From Pedobacter sp. Leaf250 (GTDB lineage Bacteria > Bacteroidota > Bacteroidia > Sphingobacteriales > Sphingobacteriaceae): DNA of 64,000 nt. The stretch lies in contig NZ_CAKLBU010000004.1 of NCBI RefSeq assembly GCF_920984735.1, forward strand, positions 207,470-271,469, in the 5' to 3' direction. Positions 19,853 to 27,787 of the stretch are shown piece after piece (the first letter of the stretch is position 1; every line of letters starts with the position of its first letter). The notes beneath the pieces are model-generated. The model saw nothing but the letters and a program-made list of their open reading frames with translations. It was not told the DNA's origin and did not search any database. The position numbers and the translations under genes were made by a program.

Positions 19853-20230
19853 TTACTTAATTTCAACTACTGCTCCAGCTTCTTCTAATTGTTTTTTAAG
19901 AGCTTCTGCTTCGTCTTTAGCAACACCAGCTTTTAATTCTTTTGGTGCACCATCAACTAAGTCTTTAGCTTCTTTCAAACCTAAACCAGTTAAATCTTTA
20001 ACCAATTTAACAACTGCTAGTTTAGAACCACCAGCTTCTTTTAAGATTACATCAAAAGATGTTTTTTCTGCAGCAGCAGCAGGTGCATCACCACCAGCAG
20101 CAGGACCAGCAACTACAGCAGCAGCTGCAGGCTCGATACCATACTCATCTTTTAAGATTTGAGCTAATTCATTAACTTCTTTTACTGTTAAGTTTACCAA
20201 TTGCTCAGCAAACGCTTTTAAATCTGCCAT
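19853..20230 (-). CDS. rplL: 50S ribosomal protein L7/L12 (bL12)
   Basis: The 125-residue stalk protein that recruits translation GTPases. The N-terminal dimerisation helix ([19 protein letters not shown]) is followed by an Ala/Gly-rich hinge near residues 36-55 and the conserved C-terminal domain with EKTSFDVIL and [17 protein letters not shown]. It lies directly downstream of rplJ, as expected for the stalk pair. Confidence 0.97.
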   Translation of the reverse strand: MADLKAFAEQLVNLTVKEVNELAQILKDEYGIEPAAAAVVAGPAAGGDAPAAAAEKTSFDVILKEAGGSKLAVVKLVKDLTGLGLKEAKDLVDGAPKELKAGVAKDEAEALKKQLEEAGAVVEIK

Positions 20231-20296
20231 TTTATTAAGATTTTAAAAATTTACGTGTGTAATAATTTTGTTTAATTTGCGAACTTAAGGTGTTCG

Positions 20297-20818
20297 TTAA
20301 CCTTCTCTTTCTTGAAGAGTTTTAACAATTCCTGCAATTTTGCTACCGCCTGATTGAAGCGCAGATAGAACATTTTTAGCTGGTGATTGTAATAACCCAA
20401 TAATATCGCCAATAAGCTCTTCTCTCGATTTTAAGCTTACTAAGTTATTTAATTGGTCATCGCCAACGTATACTGATGAATCTATGTATGCCGCTTTAAG
20501 CACAGGTTTATCAGAAGTTTTTCTCAAAGTTTTGATCAACTTAGCCGGAGCGTTTGCTGTTTTTGAGAATAATAATGATGATGAACCTTTAAGCGCTTCG
20601 TATATCTCAGAAGCATCGCCATCTAAACCTTCAATCGCTTTGCGGATTAAAGAGTTTTTAGCAACCTTCATTACGATATCACCTTCGAAACATTTGCGGC
20701 GGATGTTATTGATCTGCTCAACAGAAAGGCTAGAAGTATCAGCAATATAGAAATTGCCAAACTCTTGCATTTGTCCTTGTAGTTCTAAAACTACTTCGTT
20801 TTTTTCTTCTCTGTTCAT
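20297..20818 (-). CDS. rplJ: 50S ribosomal protein L10 (uL10)
   Basis: The 173-residue stalk base protein, anchoring bL12 dimers through its C-terminal helix (AKNVLSALQSGGSKIAGIVKT). The N-terminal part (YIADTSSLSVEQINNIRRKC) is the rRNA-binding domain. The stop-to-start gap from rplA is two bases, so translation is tightly coupled. In many bacteria L10 with L12 autoregulates this operon by binding the rplJ leader; no separate leader exists here. Confidence 0.97.
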   Translation of the reverse strand: MNREEKNEVVLELQGQMQEFGNFYIADTSSLSVEQINNIRRKCFEGDIVMKVAKNSLIRKAIEGLDGDASEIYEALKGSSSLLFSKTANAPAKLIKTLRKTSDKPVLKAAYIDSSVYVGDDQLNNLVSLKSREELIGDIIGLLQSPAKNVLSALQSGGSKIAGIVKTLQEREG

Positions 20819-20820
20819 GA

Positions 20821-21519
20821 TTAAATCCCCGCTACTGATTTAGTTTCAATTGCAATCCCAGGACTCATTGTAGAAGACACGTGAATGCTTTTAAAATAAG
20901 TTCCTTTTGCAGCAGATGGTTTTAATTTTGAAATTACTTGAATAATCTCAAGTGCATTTTCATAAATTTTGTCTGCTGGGAATGATACTTTTCCTATCGA
21001 GGCGTGTATGATACCCGTTTTGTCTACTTTAAAATCGATCTTACCTGCTTTAACCTCAGTTACAGCTTTACCAACTTCGTTAGTTACTGTACCTGATTTT
21101 GGATTAGGCATTAAGTTCCTTGGACCTAAAACACGGCCCAATTTACCTACCTTAGCCATACAAGCTGGTGTAGTGATAATAATGTCTACATCGGTCCAAC
21201 CACCTTCAATTTTAGCAACATACTCGTCTAAACCAACGAAGTCTGCGCCAGCTGCTTTTGCTTCTTCTTCCTTATCAGGAGTTACCAAAGCTAAAACACG
21301 TACAGTTTTACCTGTACCGTGAGGTAAAGTAGCAATACCACGTACCATTTGATTGGCTTTACGCGGATCTACTCCTAAAGATACATCAATATCAACCGAT
21401 GCATCAAATTTAGTAGTAGTGATTTCTTTTACCAAAGCAGCAGCATCCTTCAAAGTATAAGCTTTACCAGCTTCTATTTTAGCATGTGCCTTTTTTTGAT
21501 TTTTAGTTAATTTCGCCAC
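20821..21519 (-). CDS. rplA: 50S ribosomal protein L1 (uL1)
   Basis: The 232-residue L1-stalk protein, involved in moving deacylated tRNA out of the ribosome and a translational repressor of its own operon in several bacteria. The characteristic segments are [20 protein letters not shown] near residue 43, [19 protein letters not shown] near residue 128 and the C-terminal [10 protein letters not shown]. It follows rplK by 20 bases. Confidence 0.97.
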   Translation of the reverse strand: MAKLTKNQKKAHAKIEAGKAYTLKDAAALVKEITTTKFDASVDIDVSLGVDPRKANQMVRGIATLPHGTGKTVRVLALVTPDKEEEAKAAGADFVGLDEYVAKIEGGWTDVDIIITTPACMAKVGKLGRVLGPRNLMPNPKSGTVTNEVGKAVTEVKAGKIDFKVDKTGIIHASIGKVSFPADKIYENALEIIQVISKLKPSAAKGTYFKSIHVSSTMSPGIAIETKSVAGI

Positions 21520-21539
21520 TGTTGTAAACTGTTTTTTAA

Positions 21540-21983
21540 TTAATTGTTCCAGGGTGCGTCACCAGAAACGGTGATTCCCATACTGCGTGCTGTTCCAGCA
21601 ACCATACTCATTGCAGATTCGATTGTAAATGCATTTAAATCAGGCATTTTATCTTCAGCAATAACTTTAATCTGGTCCCAGGTCACCGACCCAACTTTTT
21701 TACGGTTAGGCTCAGCAGAACCACTCTGTAATTTAGTAGCATCTTTTAACTGGATAGCTACCGGAGGGGTTTTGATGATGAAATCGAATGACTTATCAGC
21801 ATAAACAGTAATTACAACTGGCAATACTTTACCTGCTTTATCTTGGGTACGAGCGTTGTACTGTTTGCAAAACTCCATAATGTTCACCCCTTTAGCACCT
21901 AATGCAGGTCCTACTGGTGGCGATGGATTTGCCGCTCCGCCTTTGATCTGTAATTTGATCATTGCACTGACTTCTTTTGCCAT
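21540..21983 (-). CDS. rplK: 50S ribosomal protein L11 (uL11)
   Basis: The 147-residue GTPase-centre protein. The proline-rich N-terminal domain is clear ([21 protein letters not shown]) and the C-terminal rRNA-binding domain ends with [11 protein letters not shown]. Unlike the common nusG-rplK arrangement, 457 bases separate it from nusG, and a consensus promoter sits about 90 bases upstream, so rplK heads its own transcript. Confidence 0.97.
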   Translation of the reverse strand: MAKEVSAMIKLQIKGGAANPSPPVGPALGAKGVNIMEFCKQYNARTQDKAGKVLPVVITVYADKSFDFIIKTPPVAIQLKDATKLQSGSAEPNRKKVGSVTWDQIKVIAEDKMPDLNAFTIESAMSMVAGTARSMGITVSGDAPWNN

Positions 21984-22046
21984 TTTGTGTTTTTTGTTTA
22001 TTTAAAACTCAATGTTAAATATTGGAAGCATGTAACATTTAATTCC

Positions 22047-22106
22047 TTATAGTTCCTATAAAACTTAAAGGACTGCAAAGATATGGATAATCTTATAGAT
22101 ACACAA
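22047..22106 (-). promoter_or_regulatory. rplK promoter and leader hairpin
   Basis: On the minus strand, TTG (22106-22104), a 20-base spacer and TATCTTTG (22083-22076) match the Bacteroidota -33/-7 pattern closely, predicting a start near 22071 and an 88-base leader. Within the leader, TTATAG and CTATAA form a hairpin around GAA (22047-22061). A structured leader before rplK-rplA is the expected place for L1 autoregulation; that role is inferred from other bacteria. Confidence 0.65.
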
Positions 22107-22363
22107 TAGATTAGAAGAAATATATTTTATCTTTTCTGCAAGCATTTTAATTTCTTAGTGTAAAAAGACAGATTACTTCAGCGCTCATATTATTAGCTTC
22201 ATTATGATACTCCAATGTCATCCCCAATCCGCCAGCATCAGGATGGCAAAAAGAGACAACAATCAGTATCCACCTTATAGGATAGCAGCCACATCAAAAA
22301 ATATATTTTAATTCAATTGCATAATAAGTATTACACTATTTAGATAAAGATGGTTACTAAACA

Positions 22364-22392
22364 AAAAGCTTTCCCTTTTGAGGAAAGCTTTT
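22364..22392 (-). terminator. Terminator of the secE-nusG transcript
   Basis: AAAAGCTTTCC (22364-22374) pairs with GGAAAGCTTTT (22382-22392), and the minus-strand stem runs into TTTTTGTTT. It lies about 50 bases beyond the nusG stop and separates nusG from rplK. The remaining 250 bases up to the rplK promoter contain only AT-rich sequence and a short GTCATCC-type repeat fragment near 22215. Confidence 0.75.
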
Positions 22393-22440
22393 GATATCTT
22401 ACTAAAATCGTAATGCTTAAATCTACAATCGTAAATCTGA

Positions 22441-22980
22441 TTACTCTTTCTCTACTTGCATATAGTTAAGTTCTAATGGTGTTTTACGCCCGAAAATCTT
22501 AACCATTACTTTTAGTTTTTTCTTCTCTTCGTTTACCTCTTCGATAATACCTGAGAAACCGTTGAAAGGTCCGTCCATTACTTTGATGTTTTCGCCAACA
22601 TAATAAGGAACATTCATGGTTTCACCTTGCTCACTCATTTCATCAACCACACCTAAAATACGGTTAACTTCTGCCTGGCGCATTGGAATTGGATTACCGG
22701 CTTTATCACCCAGGAAACCGATAACACTATTGATTCCTTTGATGATGTGTTCTAATTCACCATCTAAAGTGGCTTCAATTAAAACATAACCAGGATAAAA
22801 GTTACGCTCTTTGGCAATTTTTTTACCGTCTTTCATCTGGTAGTATTTTTCCATTGGTATTAAAACCTGCGGAACCAAATGAGAGAAACCTAAACGGCTG
22901 ATCTCAGCATCAATGTATTGTTTTACCTTCTTTTCTTTACCGCTAACCGCCCTTACAACGTACCACTTTAGATCGCTCAT
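22441..22980 (-). CDS. nusG: Transcription termination/antitermination factor NusG
   Basis: A 179-residue NusG with the N-terminal NGN domain (WYVVRAVSGKEKKVKQYID; RNFYPGYVLIEATLD) and a C-terminal KOW domain (VMDGPFNGFSGIIEEVNEEK). It binds RNA polymerase and couples it to the ribosome or Rho. It begins nine bases after secE. A terminator follows, isolating this pair from the ribosomal protein genes. Confidence 0.96.
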   Translation of the reverse strand: MSDLKWYVVRAVSGKEKKVKQYIDAEISRLGFSHLVPQVLIPMEKYYQMKDGKKIAKERNFYPGYVLIEATLDGELEHIIKGINSVIGFLGDKAGNPIPMRQAEVNRILGVVDEMSEQGETMNVPYYVGENIKVMDGPFNGFSGIIEEVNEEKKKLKVMVKIFGRKTPLELNYMQVEKE

Positions 22981-22989
22981 TAGTAAATA

Positions 22990-23187
22990 TTAATTAGAAA
23001 GTGATTTATAAAAAGTATCTAACACAAATGTAGAACCTTTATCCATTGCAAAAATAACCAATGCAATAATTAAAGAAGCTACCAAAACAAGAATCGCAGA
23101 GCTTTGCAACTCTCCCCAAGTAGGCCATGTAACCTTACTTGTCATTTCATCGTATGATTCTTTTATAAACTCAACTACTTTAGCCAT
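22990..23187 (-). CDS. secE: Preprotein translocase subunit SecE
   Basis: A 65-residue SecE with one membrane helix (about residues 28-48) preceded by the conserved amphipathic segment YDEMTSKVTWPTWGELQSSA. It stabilises SecY in the Sec translocon. The single-helix form is usual outside Enterobacteria. It is encoded between tRNA-Trp and nusG, a widely conserved order. Confidence 0.95.
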   Translation of the reverse strand: MAKVVEFIKESYDEMTSKVTWPTWGELQSSAILVLVASLIIALVIFAMDKGSTFVLDTFYKSLSN

Positions 23188-23204
23188 ATTTATTATAATG
23201 ATTA

Positions 23205-23273
23205 AATGATTGAGTTAGTGAGTGAGAGAATGCTTAACATTCAATCAATAAAACATTCACTAATTCAATCATT
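23205..23273. repeat. Imperfect inverted repeat between tRNA-Trp and secE
   Basis: AATGATTGAGTTAGTGAGTG (23205-23224) and CATTCACTAATTCAATCATT (23254-23273) are inverted with 18 of 20 matches around a 29-base loop. No poly-T tail follows on either strand. Similar AT-rich inverted repeats with different arm words occupy other intercistronic gaps in this window. Confidence 0.6.
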
Positions 23274-23281
23274 ATTTTTGG

Positions 23282-23352
23282 CACGGGAACAAGGATTCGA
23301 ACCCTGATCAAAGGTTTTGGAGACCTCTATTCTACCGTTGAACTATTCCCGT
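23282..23352 (-). tRNA. tRNA-Trp (CCA)
   Basis: The minus strand gives a complete cloverleaf: acceptor ACGGGAA/TTCCCGT, discriminator G, anticodon CCA in the loop of GGTCTCCAAAACC, and T-arm GGTTCGAATCC. CCA is not encoded. The position between tuf and secE is the conserved location for tRNA-Trp in many bacteria. Confidence 0.95.
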
Positions 23353-23359
23353 GTGTATA

Positions 23360-23384
23360 AAAAAGAGCTAGCCTAAACTAGCTC
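23360..23384 (-). terminator. tuf terminator
   Basis: GAGCTAG (23365-23371) pairs with CTAGCTC (23378-23384); on the minus strand it is followed by TTTTTTAT. It lies just downstream of tuf and ends a few bases before tRNA-Trp, so the tRNA-secE-nusG unit probably has its own promoter or relies on readthrough. Confidence 0.75.
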
Positions 23385-23408
23385 CTTTTATATTATTATA
23401 GCTTAAAA

Positions 23409-24596
23409 TTAAGCTAAGATTTCAGTTACCTGACCAGCACCTACTGTTCTACCACCTTCGCGGATAGCGAAACGTAGACCTTTTTCCATTGCGATAGGAG
23501 AAATCAATTTCACAGAAATTGTAACGTTATCACCTGGCATTACCATTTCAGTACCTTCAGCTAATGAAATTTCACCAGTTACATCTGTAGTACGGAAATA
23601 GAATTGAGGACGGTATTTGTTAAAGAATGGTGTGTGACGACCACCTTCTGCTTTTGATAACACATAGATCTCAGCTTTGAAATCAGCGTGAGGAGTTACT
23701 GAACCTGGTTTACAGATTACCATACCACGACGGATATCAGTTTTCTCAATACCACGTAACAATAAACCTACGTTATCACCAGCTTCACCGTAATCTAAAA
23801 TTTTACGGAACATCTCAACACCAGTTACTGTAGATTTTAAGTTCTCAGCACCCATACCTAAGATCTCAACTGGATCTCCAGAGTTGATTACACCACGCTC
23901 AATACGACCAGTAGCAACAGTACCACGACCAGTAATTGAGAATACATCTTCAACAGGCATTAAGAAAGGAAGATCAGTTAAACGTGGAGGAATTGGAATG
24001 TAGCTATCTACAGCATCCATTAATTCCATGATTTTACCAACCCATTTAGCATCACCGTTTAATCCACCTAATGCAGAACCTTGGATTACTGGAATATCAT
24101 CACCTGGGAATTCGTAGAAAGATAATAATTCACGAACTTCCATTTCAACTAGTTCTAATAATTCTGGATCATCAACCATATCCACTTTGTTCATGAATAC
24201 AACCAATGAAGGTACACCAACCTGACGAGCCAATAAGATGTGCTCGCGAGTTTGAGGCATTGGACCATCAGTAGCAGCAACAACGATAATTGCACCGTCC
24301 ATTTGAGCAGCACCAGTTACCATGTTCTTCACATAATCAGCGTGACCTGGACAATCAACGTGTGCGTAGTGACGGTTAGCTGTTGAATACTCAACGTGAG
24401 CTGTATTGATTGTAATACCTCTTTCTTTTTCCTCTGGAGCAGAGTCAATTGAATCGAATGAACGTGCCTCAGTTAAACCAGCATCAGCCAAAACTTTTGT
24501 AATAGCTGCTGTTAAAGTTGTTTTACCGTGATCGACGTGACCGATTGTACCGATGTTTAAGTGCGGTTTACTGCGGTCAAATTTTTCTTTTGCCAT
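23409..24596 (-). CDS. tuf: Elongation factor Tu
   Basis: The 395-residue GTPase that brings aminoacyl-tRNA to the ribosome. G1 is [10 protein letters not shown] near residue 19, G3 is [12 protein letters not shown] near residue 81, and G4 is NKVD near residue 136. The C-terminal domains 2 and 3 are complete ([21 protein letters not shown]). Four tRNA genes lie upstream and tRNA-Trp downstream. Confidence 0.98.
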   Translation of the reverse strand: MAKEKFDRSKPHLNIGTIGHVDHGKTTLTAAITKVLADAGLTEARSFDSIDSAPEEKERGITINTAHVEYSTANRHYAHVDCPGHADYVKNMVTGAAQMDGAIIVVAATDGPMPQTREHILLARQVGVPSLVVFMNKVDMVDDPELLELVEMEVRELLSFYEFPGDDIPVIQGSALGGLNGDAKWVGKIMELMDAVDSYIPIPPRLTDLPFLMPVEDVFSITGRGTVATGRIERGVINSGDPVEILGMGAENLKSTVTGVEMFRKILDYGEAGDNVGLLLRGIEKTDIRRGMVICKPGSVTPHADFKAEIYVLSKAEGGRHTPFFNKYRPQFYFRTTDVTGEISLAEGTEMVMPGDNVTISVKLISPIAMEKGLRFAIREGGRTVGAGQVTEILA

Positions 24597-24715
24597 TTTA
24601 TTTATAACTAATTAGTAGGTTAACTTTTTATTATTTTTATTTTTTGTTATTTCAACACAAAAAACCTTGTCTCTTCTGTATATCTAACAGATTTAACAAA
24701 GCTTTATTATACTCG

Positions 24716-24787
<72 letters not shown>

Positions 24788-24864
24788 TTTTCCAATTATC
24801 AATCTCCAGGTATCAGTTATTATAAACTGCAAACCTTCAACTGCCAACTGCTCAACTTTATTGG

Positions 24865-24937
24865 AGCGGAAGACGAGGTTCGAACTCGCGACCTATAGCT
24901 TGGAAGGCTATCGCTCTACCAACTGAGCTACTTCCGC
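24865..24937 (-). tRNA. tRNA-Gly (TCC)
   Basis: Minus-strand cloverleaf with acceptor GCGGAAG/CTTCCGC, anticodon TCC in the loop CTTCCAA, and T-arm GAGTTCGAACCTC. Discriminator T; CCA not encoded. It reads GGA and GGG codons. Confidence 0.95.
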
Positions 24938-24983
24938 TTTTTAATTAGCTAATTATCAAATTAGTGAATTAGCCAATTAATTG

Positions 24984-25066
24984 TGGGGAGAGAAGGATTC
25001 GAACCTTCGAAATCTTGCGATAACAGAGTTACAGTCTGTCCCATTTGGCCGCTCTGGAATCTCCCC
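24984..25066 (-). tRNA. tRNA-Tyr (GTA)
   Basis: Minus-strand 83-base tRNA with acceptor GGGGAGA/TCTCCCC, anticodon GTA in the loop CTGTAAC, and a long variable arm that marks it as class II, as expected for bacterial tRNA-Tyr. T-arm GAAGGTTCGAATCCTTC is complete; discriminator A. Confidence 0.95.
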
Positions 25067-25153
25067 TACTTTTTATCTCGGATTTCGACTTAAGAATTAC
25101 GATTGAGTTTGAACCAAATCTAAAATCTAAAATTTACAATCGTAAATAAAAAG

Positions 25154-25226
<73 letters not shown>

Positions 25227-25393
25227 TTTTAATTTTGTGCAATGATACGAAAAATCTTCATTTTTCATACTATTAACGTGTTTTTTAAAAACTTTTATCT
25301 TTTAAAAGAACTAACCTTTTCTTCTTTGGCTAACACCGTTTCCGAAAGGGAATGCAAATATACACACTTATATTTCACTTCAAAATATATTTG

Positions 25394-25425
25394 AAAAAAA
25401 ATAGCGAACATTTTTTGTCCGCTAT
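25394..25425 (-). terminator. Terminator downstream of hpf
   Basis: ATAGCGAACA (25401-25410) and TGTCCGCTAT (25416-25425) pair with one mismatch around a T-rich loop, and the minus-strand stem is followed by eight Ts. It closes the xerC-hpf unit. Confidence 0.7.
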
Positions 25426-25456
25426 CTTATTAACTATATTTTACTTTAATATTTAC

Positions 25457-25804
25457 TTAATAATCAGTCGCTTCGCTTTCGCTTAAAATCGCTTTATGTT
25501 CACTTAATTTTGCACGTGTTTTTTCTTTATGCTTAGTGATTTGTTTTCTTAACGACTCGATTGCTAAATCCGTCGCCTCTTCAAATGATTTACATTGTTC
25601 TTTAGCGAAGAGTGTTCCACCGGGCACAATAAGTTTAATCTCACTTATTTTATTGGCTTCGTCCTCTACGTTCTCTAATTTTAAATACACTTCGCCGCTT
25701 ATAATCTGATCAAAATACTGGTCGAGCTTGTTAGCCTTCTTCTGTATAAAATCTAACAACTTACTGTCTGCACTGAAGTGGATTGATTGAACTCCGATTT
25801 TCAT
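25457..25804 (-). CDS. hpf: Ribosome hibernation-promoting factor (short HPF/RaiA type)
   Basis: A 115-residue HPF/YfiA-fold protein that binds the 30S decoding region and inactivates ribosomes in stationary phase. It has the beta-alpha-beta start (MKIGVQSIHFSADSKLLDFIQKKANKL) and the basic helix (DLAIESLRKQITKHKEK). The C-terminal dimerisation domain of long HPF is absent. A strong AAGGAGGA ribosome site lies a few bases upstream. The Xer recombinase stops 14 bases before the start, so the two are cotranscribed. Confidence 0.9.
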   Translation of the reverse strand: MKIGVQSIHFSADSKLLDFIQKKANKLDQYFDQIISGEVYLKLENVEDEANKISEIKLIVPGGTLFAKEQCKSFEEATDLAIESLRKQITKHKEKTRAKLSEHKAILSESEATDY

Positions 25805-25818
25805 TTTTCCTCCTTTTT

Positions 25819-26703
25819 TTACGCCTTTGGATGGGCTTGTTTATAAATTGTTTTTAATCTTTCGATTGAATTGTGGGTATAAACTTGGGTGGCCGCCAAA
25901 CTGGCATGACCCAAAAGTTCTTTAATGGCATTTAAATCTGCGCCTGCATTTAACAGGGTAGTCGCATAACTATGTCGCAATACGTGTGGACTTTTCTTGT
26001 CATTGGTTGATACATGGTTTAGGTATGAGGTAACAATACGGTATATTAATTTTGGATATGCCGCTGCACCTGTATTGGTAACGATTAAATTAAGCAAATT
26101 GTTATTAAAATTTTGCAACTTTTTTTGGTCGGTATAGTTATTTATCTGATTAATAAGCTGTTTATTTACAGGGATGATTCTTTCCTTATTTCGTTTACCC
26201 AAAACCTTAATCGTTCCTGAATAAGTATCTACATCATTCTCTTTCAGTTGAATAAGTTCAGCCAAACGCATGCCGGTACCAAAAAGCAATTCAATTACCA
26301 AATGATCCCGAACAGATTCAAAACTATTATCAAAATAATTTTCCGAATCGAGCAGCACATCCATCTTTTGTGAGTCGATAAAAACGGGTAACCGTTTCGG
26401 GATTTTTGGTGCCTTAATTAAAAGTGTAGGATTTTGATCAACTTTCTCTTCCCGTAACAAAAATTTATATAAACTCCTTAAAGCAGATATTTTCCTGTTG
26501 ATGGTATTCTCCGAAGTTTTCTTTTCCATCAAATCAACCATATAACTTCTGATATGGGTATGCTTAACTTCAGGGAAATTTAGTTCAAATGTGGTATTGA
26601 TGTATTCTTCAAACTGATCCAAATCGGTTTGATAGGATGTAATGGTATGTGGAGAATAGCGCTTCTCGTGAGTTAAGTAAGTGATAAAACTTTTTAGCAA
26701 CAT
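25819..26703 (-). CDS. xerC: Tyrosine recombinase, XerC/XerD type
   Basis: A 294-residue tyrosine recombinase. The N-terminal SAM-like core-binding domain spans about residues 1-85 (FITYLTHEKRYSPHTITSYQ). The catalytic domain has the first Arg in GTGMRLAEL near residue 147, the HxxR box in HVLRHSYATTLL near residue 241, the second His in LGHASLAATQVYTH, and the Tyr nucleophile in that last motif. Full length and linkage to hpf favour a housekeeping chromosome-dimer resolvase rather than a phage integrase. XerC versus XerD cannot be decided from this window. Confidence 0.88.
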   Translation of the reverse strand: MLLKSFITYLTHEKRYSPHTITSYQTDLDQFEEYINTTFELNFPEVKHTHIRSYMVDLMEKKTSENTINRKISALRSLYKFLLREEKVDQNPTLLIKAPKIPKRLPVFIDSQKMDVLLDSENYFDNSFESVRDHLVIELLFGTGMRLAELIQLKENDVDTYSGTIKVLGKRNKERIIPVNKQLINQINNYTDQKKLQNFNNNLLNLIVTNTGAAAYPKLIYRIVTSYLNHVSTNDKKSPHVLRHSYATTLLNAGADLNAIKELLGHASLAATQVYTHNSIERLKTIYKQAHPKA

Positions 26704-26809
26704 TTAATATCTCCTGCTAGGTATAGATATGAAGTTACAAATAGTTTTGATATAAAGAAATCATTAATAAATTGTTTAATGTAAAGATTTCGATGGGGCA
26801 AAAAACAAA

Positions 26810-26839
26810 AAAGCCTTTAAGAAAAATCCTAAAGGCTTT
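26810..26839 (-). terminator. rpsU terminator
   Basis: AAAGCCTTTA (26810-26819) pairs with TAAAGGCTTT (26830-26839), and the minus-strand stem runs into TTTTTTGTTTTTTG. It ends the monocistronic rpsU transcript. Confidence 0.8.
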
Positions 26840-26861
26840 AAAAATTTATGTCGTGAACAAC

Positions 26862-27056
26862 TTATGAAGTTGTATCTTGATTCATATTCTGAATGTAAAC
26901 AGCATGTTTAATTTCAGTACGGCGAGCAACGGATTTTTTCTCGTATGCTTGGCGACTACGTAGTTCTCTCAATACACCAGTTTTTTCAAACTTTTTCTTG
27001 AAACGTTTAAGGGCTTTATCTAATGATTCGCCGTCTTTAATGTTGATAATGATCAT
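26862..27056 (-). CDS. rpsU: 30S ribosomal protein S21 (bS21)
   Basis: A 64-residue basic protein (MIIINIKDGESLDKALKRFKK, then LRELRSRQAYEKKSVARR). In Bacteroidota, bS21 together with bS18 and bS6 holds the 16S 3' end and hides the anti-Shine-Dalgarno sequence. Its own mRNA carries an unusually strong ribosome site (AGAGGAGGT), consistent with published autoregulation in Flavobacterium, where bS21-deficient ribosomes have an exposed anti-SD and translate rpsU. It has its own promoter and terminator. Confidence 0.95.
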   Translation of the reverse strand: MIIINIKDGESLDKALKRFKKKFEKTGVLRELRSRQAYEKKSVARRTEIKHAVYIQNMNQDTTS

Positions 27057-27067
27057 AACGCTGAAAT

Positions 27068-27120
27068 ACCTCCTCTCGTGGTTTTTAAATTATTCCCCTG
27101 CTATCGGGGCTGCAAATGTA
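27068..27120 (-). promoter_or_regulatory. rpsU promoter, leader hairpin and strong Shine-Dalgarno
   Basis: TACATTTG (27120-27113) fits the -7 consensus, predicting a start near 27108. The leader contains the hairpin CCCCGATAGCAGGGG followed by AGAGGAGGT (27076-27068), fully complementary to the anti-SD core and 11 bases before the ATG. Most genes in this window lack a recognisable Shine-Dalgarno, which makes this one stand out. Confidence 0.75.
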
Positions 27121-27222
27121 AGTAAATAATTGAAAATGAGAAAGATTTTTGAAAAGAAAATTTTATTAAACATTGATTGATTTATAATGATCTTTAATTA
27201 CTTTTAATGATACATTATATAT

Positions 27223-27597
27223 ATGACAACAGGAAAAAAAACAATCTCCATTATTGCCGTTTTAGTGATCATCGTTTTAGTAATCGTAGGTTACTATCGC
27301 TATTTCTTTGTTTTTGCCGATGGGGTGAAGGCTGGAGACTTAAACTATGTGGTTAAAAAGGGTTATATTTTTAAAACCTATGAAGGAAAAATAATCCAGA
27401 GCGGCATTAAATCGAGAACCACAGGGAGCGTTCAAAGTAATGAATTCGAATTTTCCATTTCAAACAAAGAACTTGCTGAAAAAATGATGGCCAATAGTGG
27501 TAAATTTTACCAGCTACATTATAAACAATACAACCATCCTTTACCATGGAGAGGTTTTAGCGAATATGTAGTGGATAGCATTATAACGGCTGAATAG
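27223..27597 (+). CDS. Conserved small membrane-anchored protein, unknown function
   Basis: A 124-residue protein with one N-terminal membrane helix at about residues 7-26 (ISIIAVLVIIVLVIVGYY) and a periplasmic domain of about 95 residues (FADGVKAGDLNYVVKKGYIFKT; NSGKFYQLHYKQY). There is no lipobox or catalytic motif that I can see. Similar Bacteroidota proteins are sometimes labelled 6-phosphogluconate dehydrogenase, which the size and sequence do not support. Divergent from rpsU; followed by a 7-bp repeat array. Confidence 0.75.
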   Translation: MTTGKKTISIIAVLVIIVLVIVGYYRYFFVFADGVKAGDLNYVVKKGYIFKTYEGKIIQSGIKSRTTGSVQSNEFEFSISNKELAEKMMANSGKFYQLHYKQYNHPLPWRGFSEYVVDSIITAE

Positions 27598-27601
27598 AAT
27601 T

Positions 27602-27660
27602 GGTTTAGGGTTTAGGGTTTAGGGTTTAGGGTTTAGGGTTTAGGGTTTAGGGTTTAGGGT
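27602..27660. repeat. Tandem 7-bp array (GGTTTAG)8
   Basis: Eight perfect head-to-tail copies of GGTTTAG plus a partial ninth start five bases after a stop codon. The unit is a circular permutation of TTTAGGG, the plant-type telomere repeat. The array ends in TAAACC, the inverse of the unit start. There is no sign of coding. Copy-number change by slippage is likely. Confidence 0.95.
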
Positions 27661-27689
27661 AAACCACTTCAATACTATTATGTTTAAAT

Positions 27690-27721
27690 AAAAAATCCGG
27701 AGGTGGTTAAGCACTCCGGAT
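27690..27721 (-). terminator. Terminator downstream of the acyl-CoA dehydrogenase
   Basis: ATCCGGAG (27695-27702) pairs with CTCCGGAT (27714-27721); on the minus strand the stem is followed by TTTTTTATTT. It lies about 65 bases beyond the dehydrogenase stop. Confidence 0.7.
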
Positions 27722-27787
27722 TACTCATAAAATATATTTGGTTTGTTGTTTCTGATTAAATTCTGCTTTAACCTTTCAGCTTTCAGC

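Noticed and set aside
22147..22295. Open minus-strand frame of about 49 codons in the nusG-rplK gap, ending in a segment with GGLGMTLEYHNEAN
   Set aside because: It has no plausible start codon, is preceded by a stop, and overlaps a GTCATCC-type repeat fragment, so it is more likely chance or a decayed remnant than a gene.
25819..26703. Tyrosine recombinase as a mobile-element integrase next to a tRNA cluster
   Set aside because: Its linkage to hpf, full XerC/D length and absence of phage or integrative-element genes or attachment repeats nearby favour housekeeping Xer function.
27602..27660. CRISPR-like or satellite structure
   Set aside because: The unit is 7 bases with no spacers, so it is a simple microsatellite; no cas genes are in the window.
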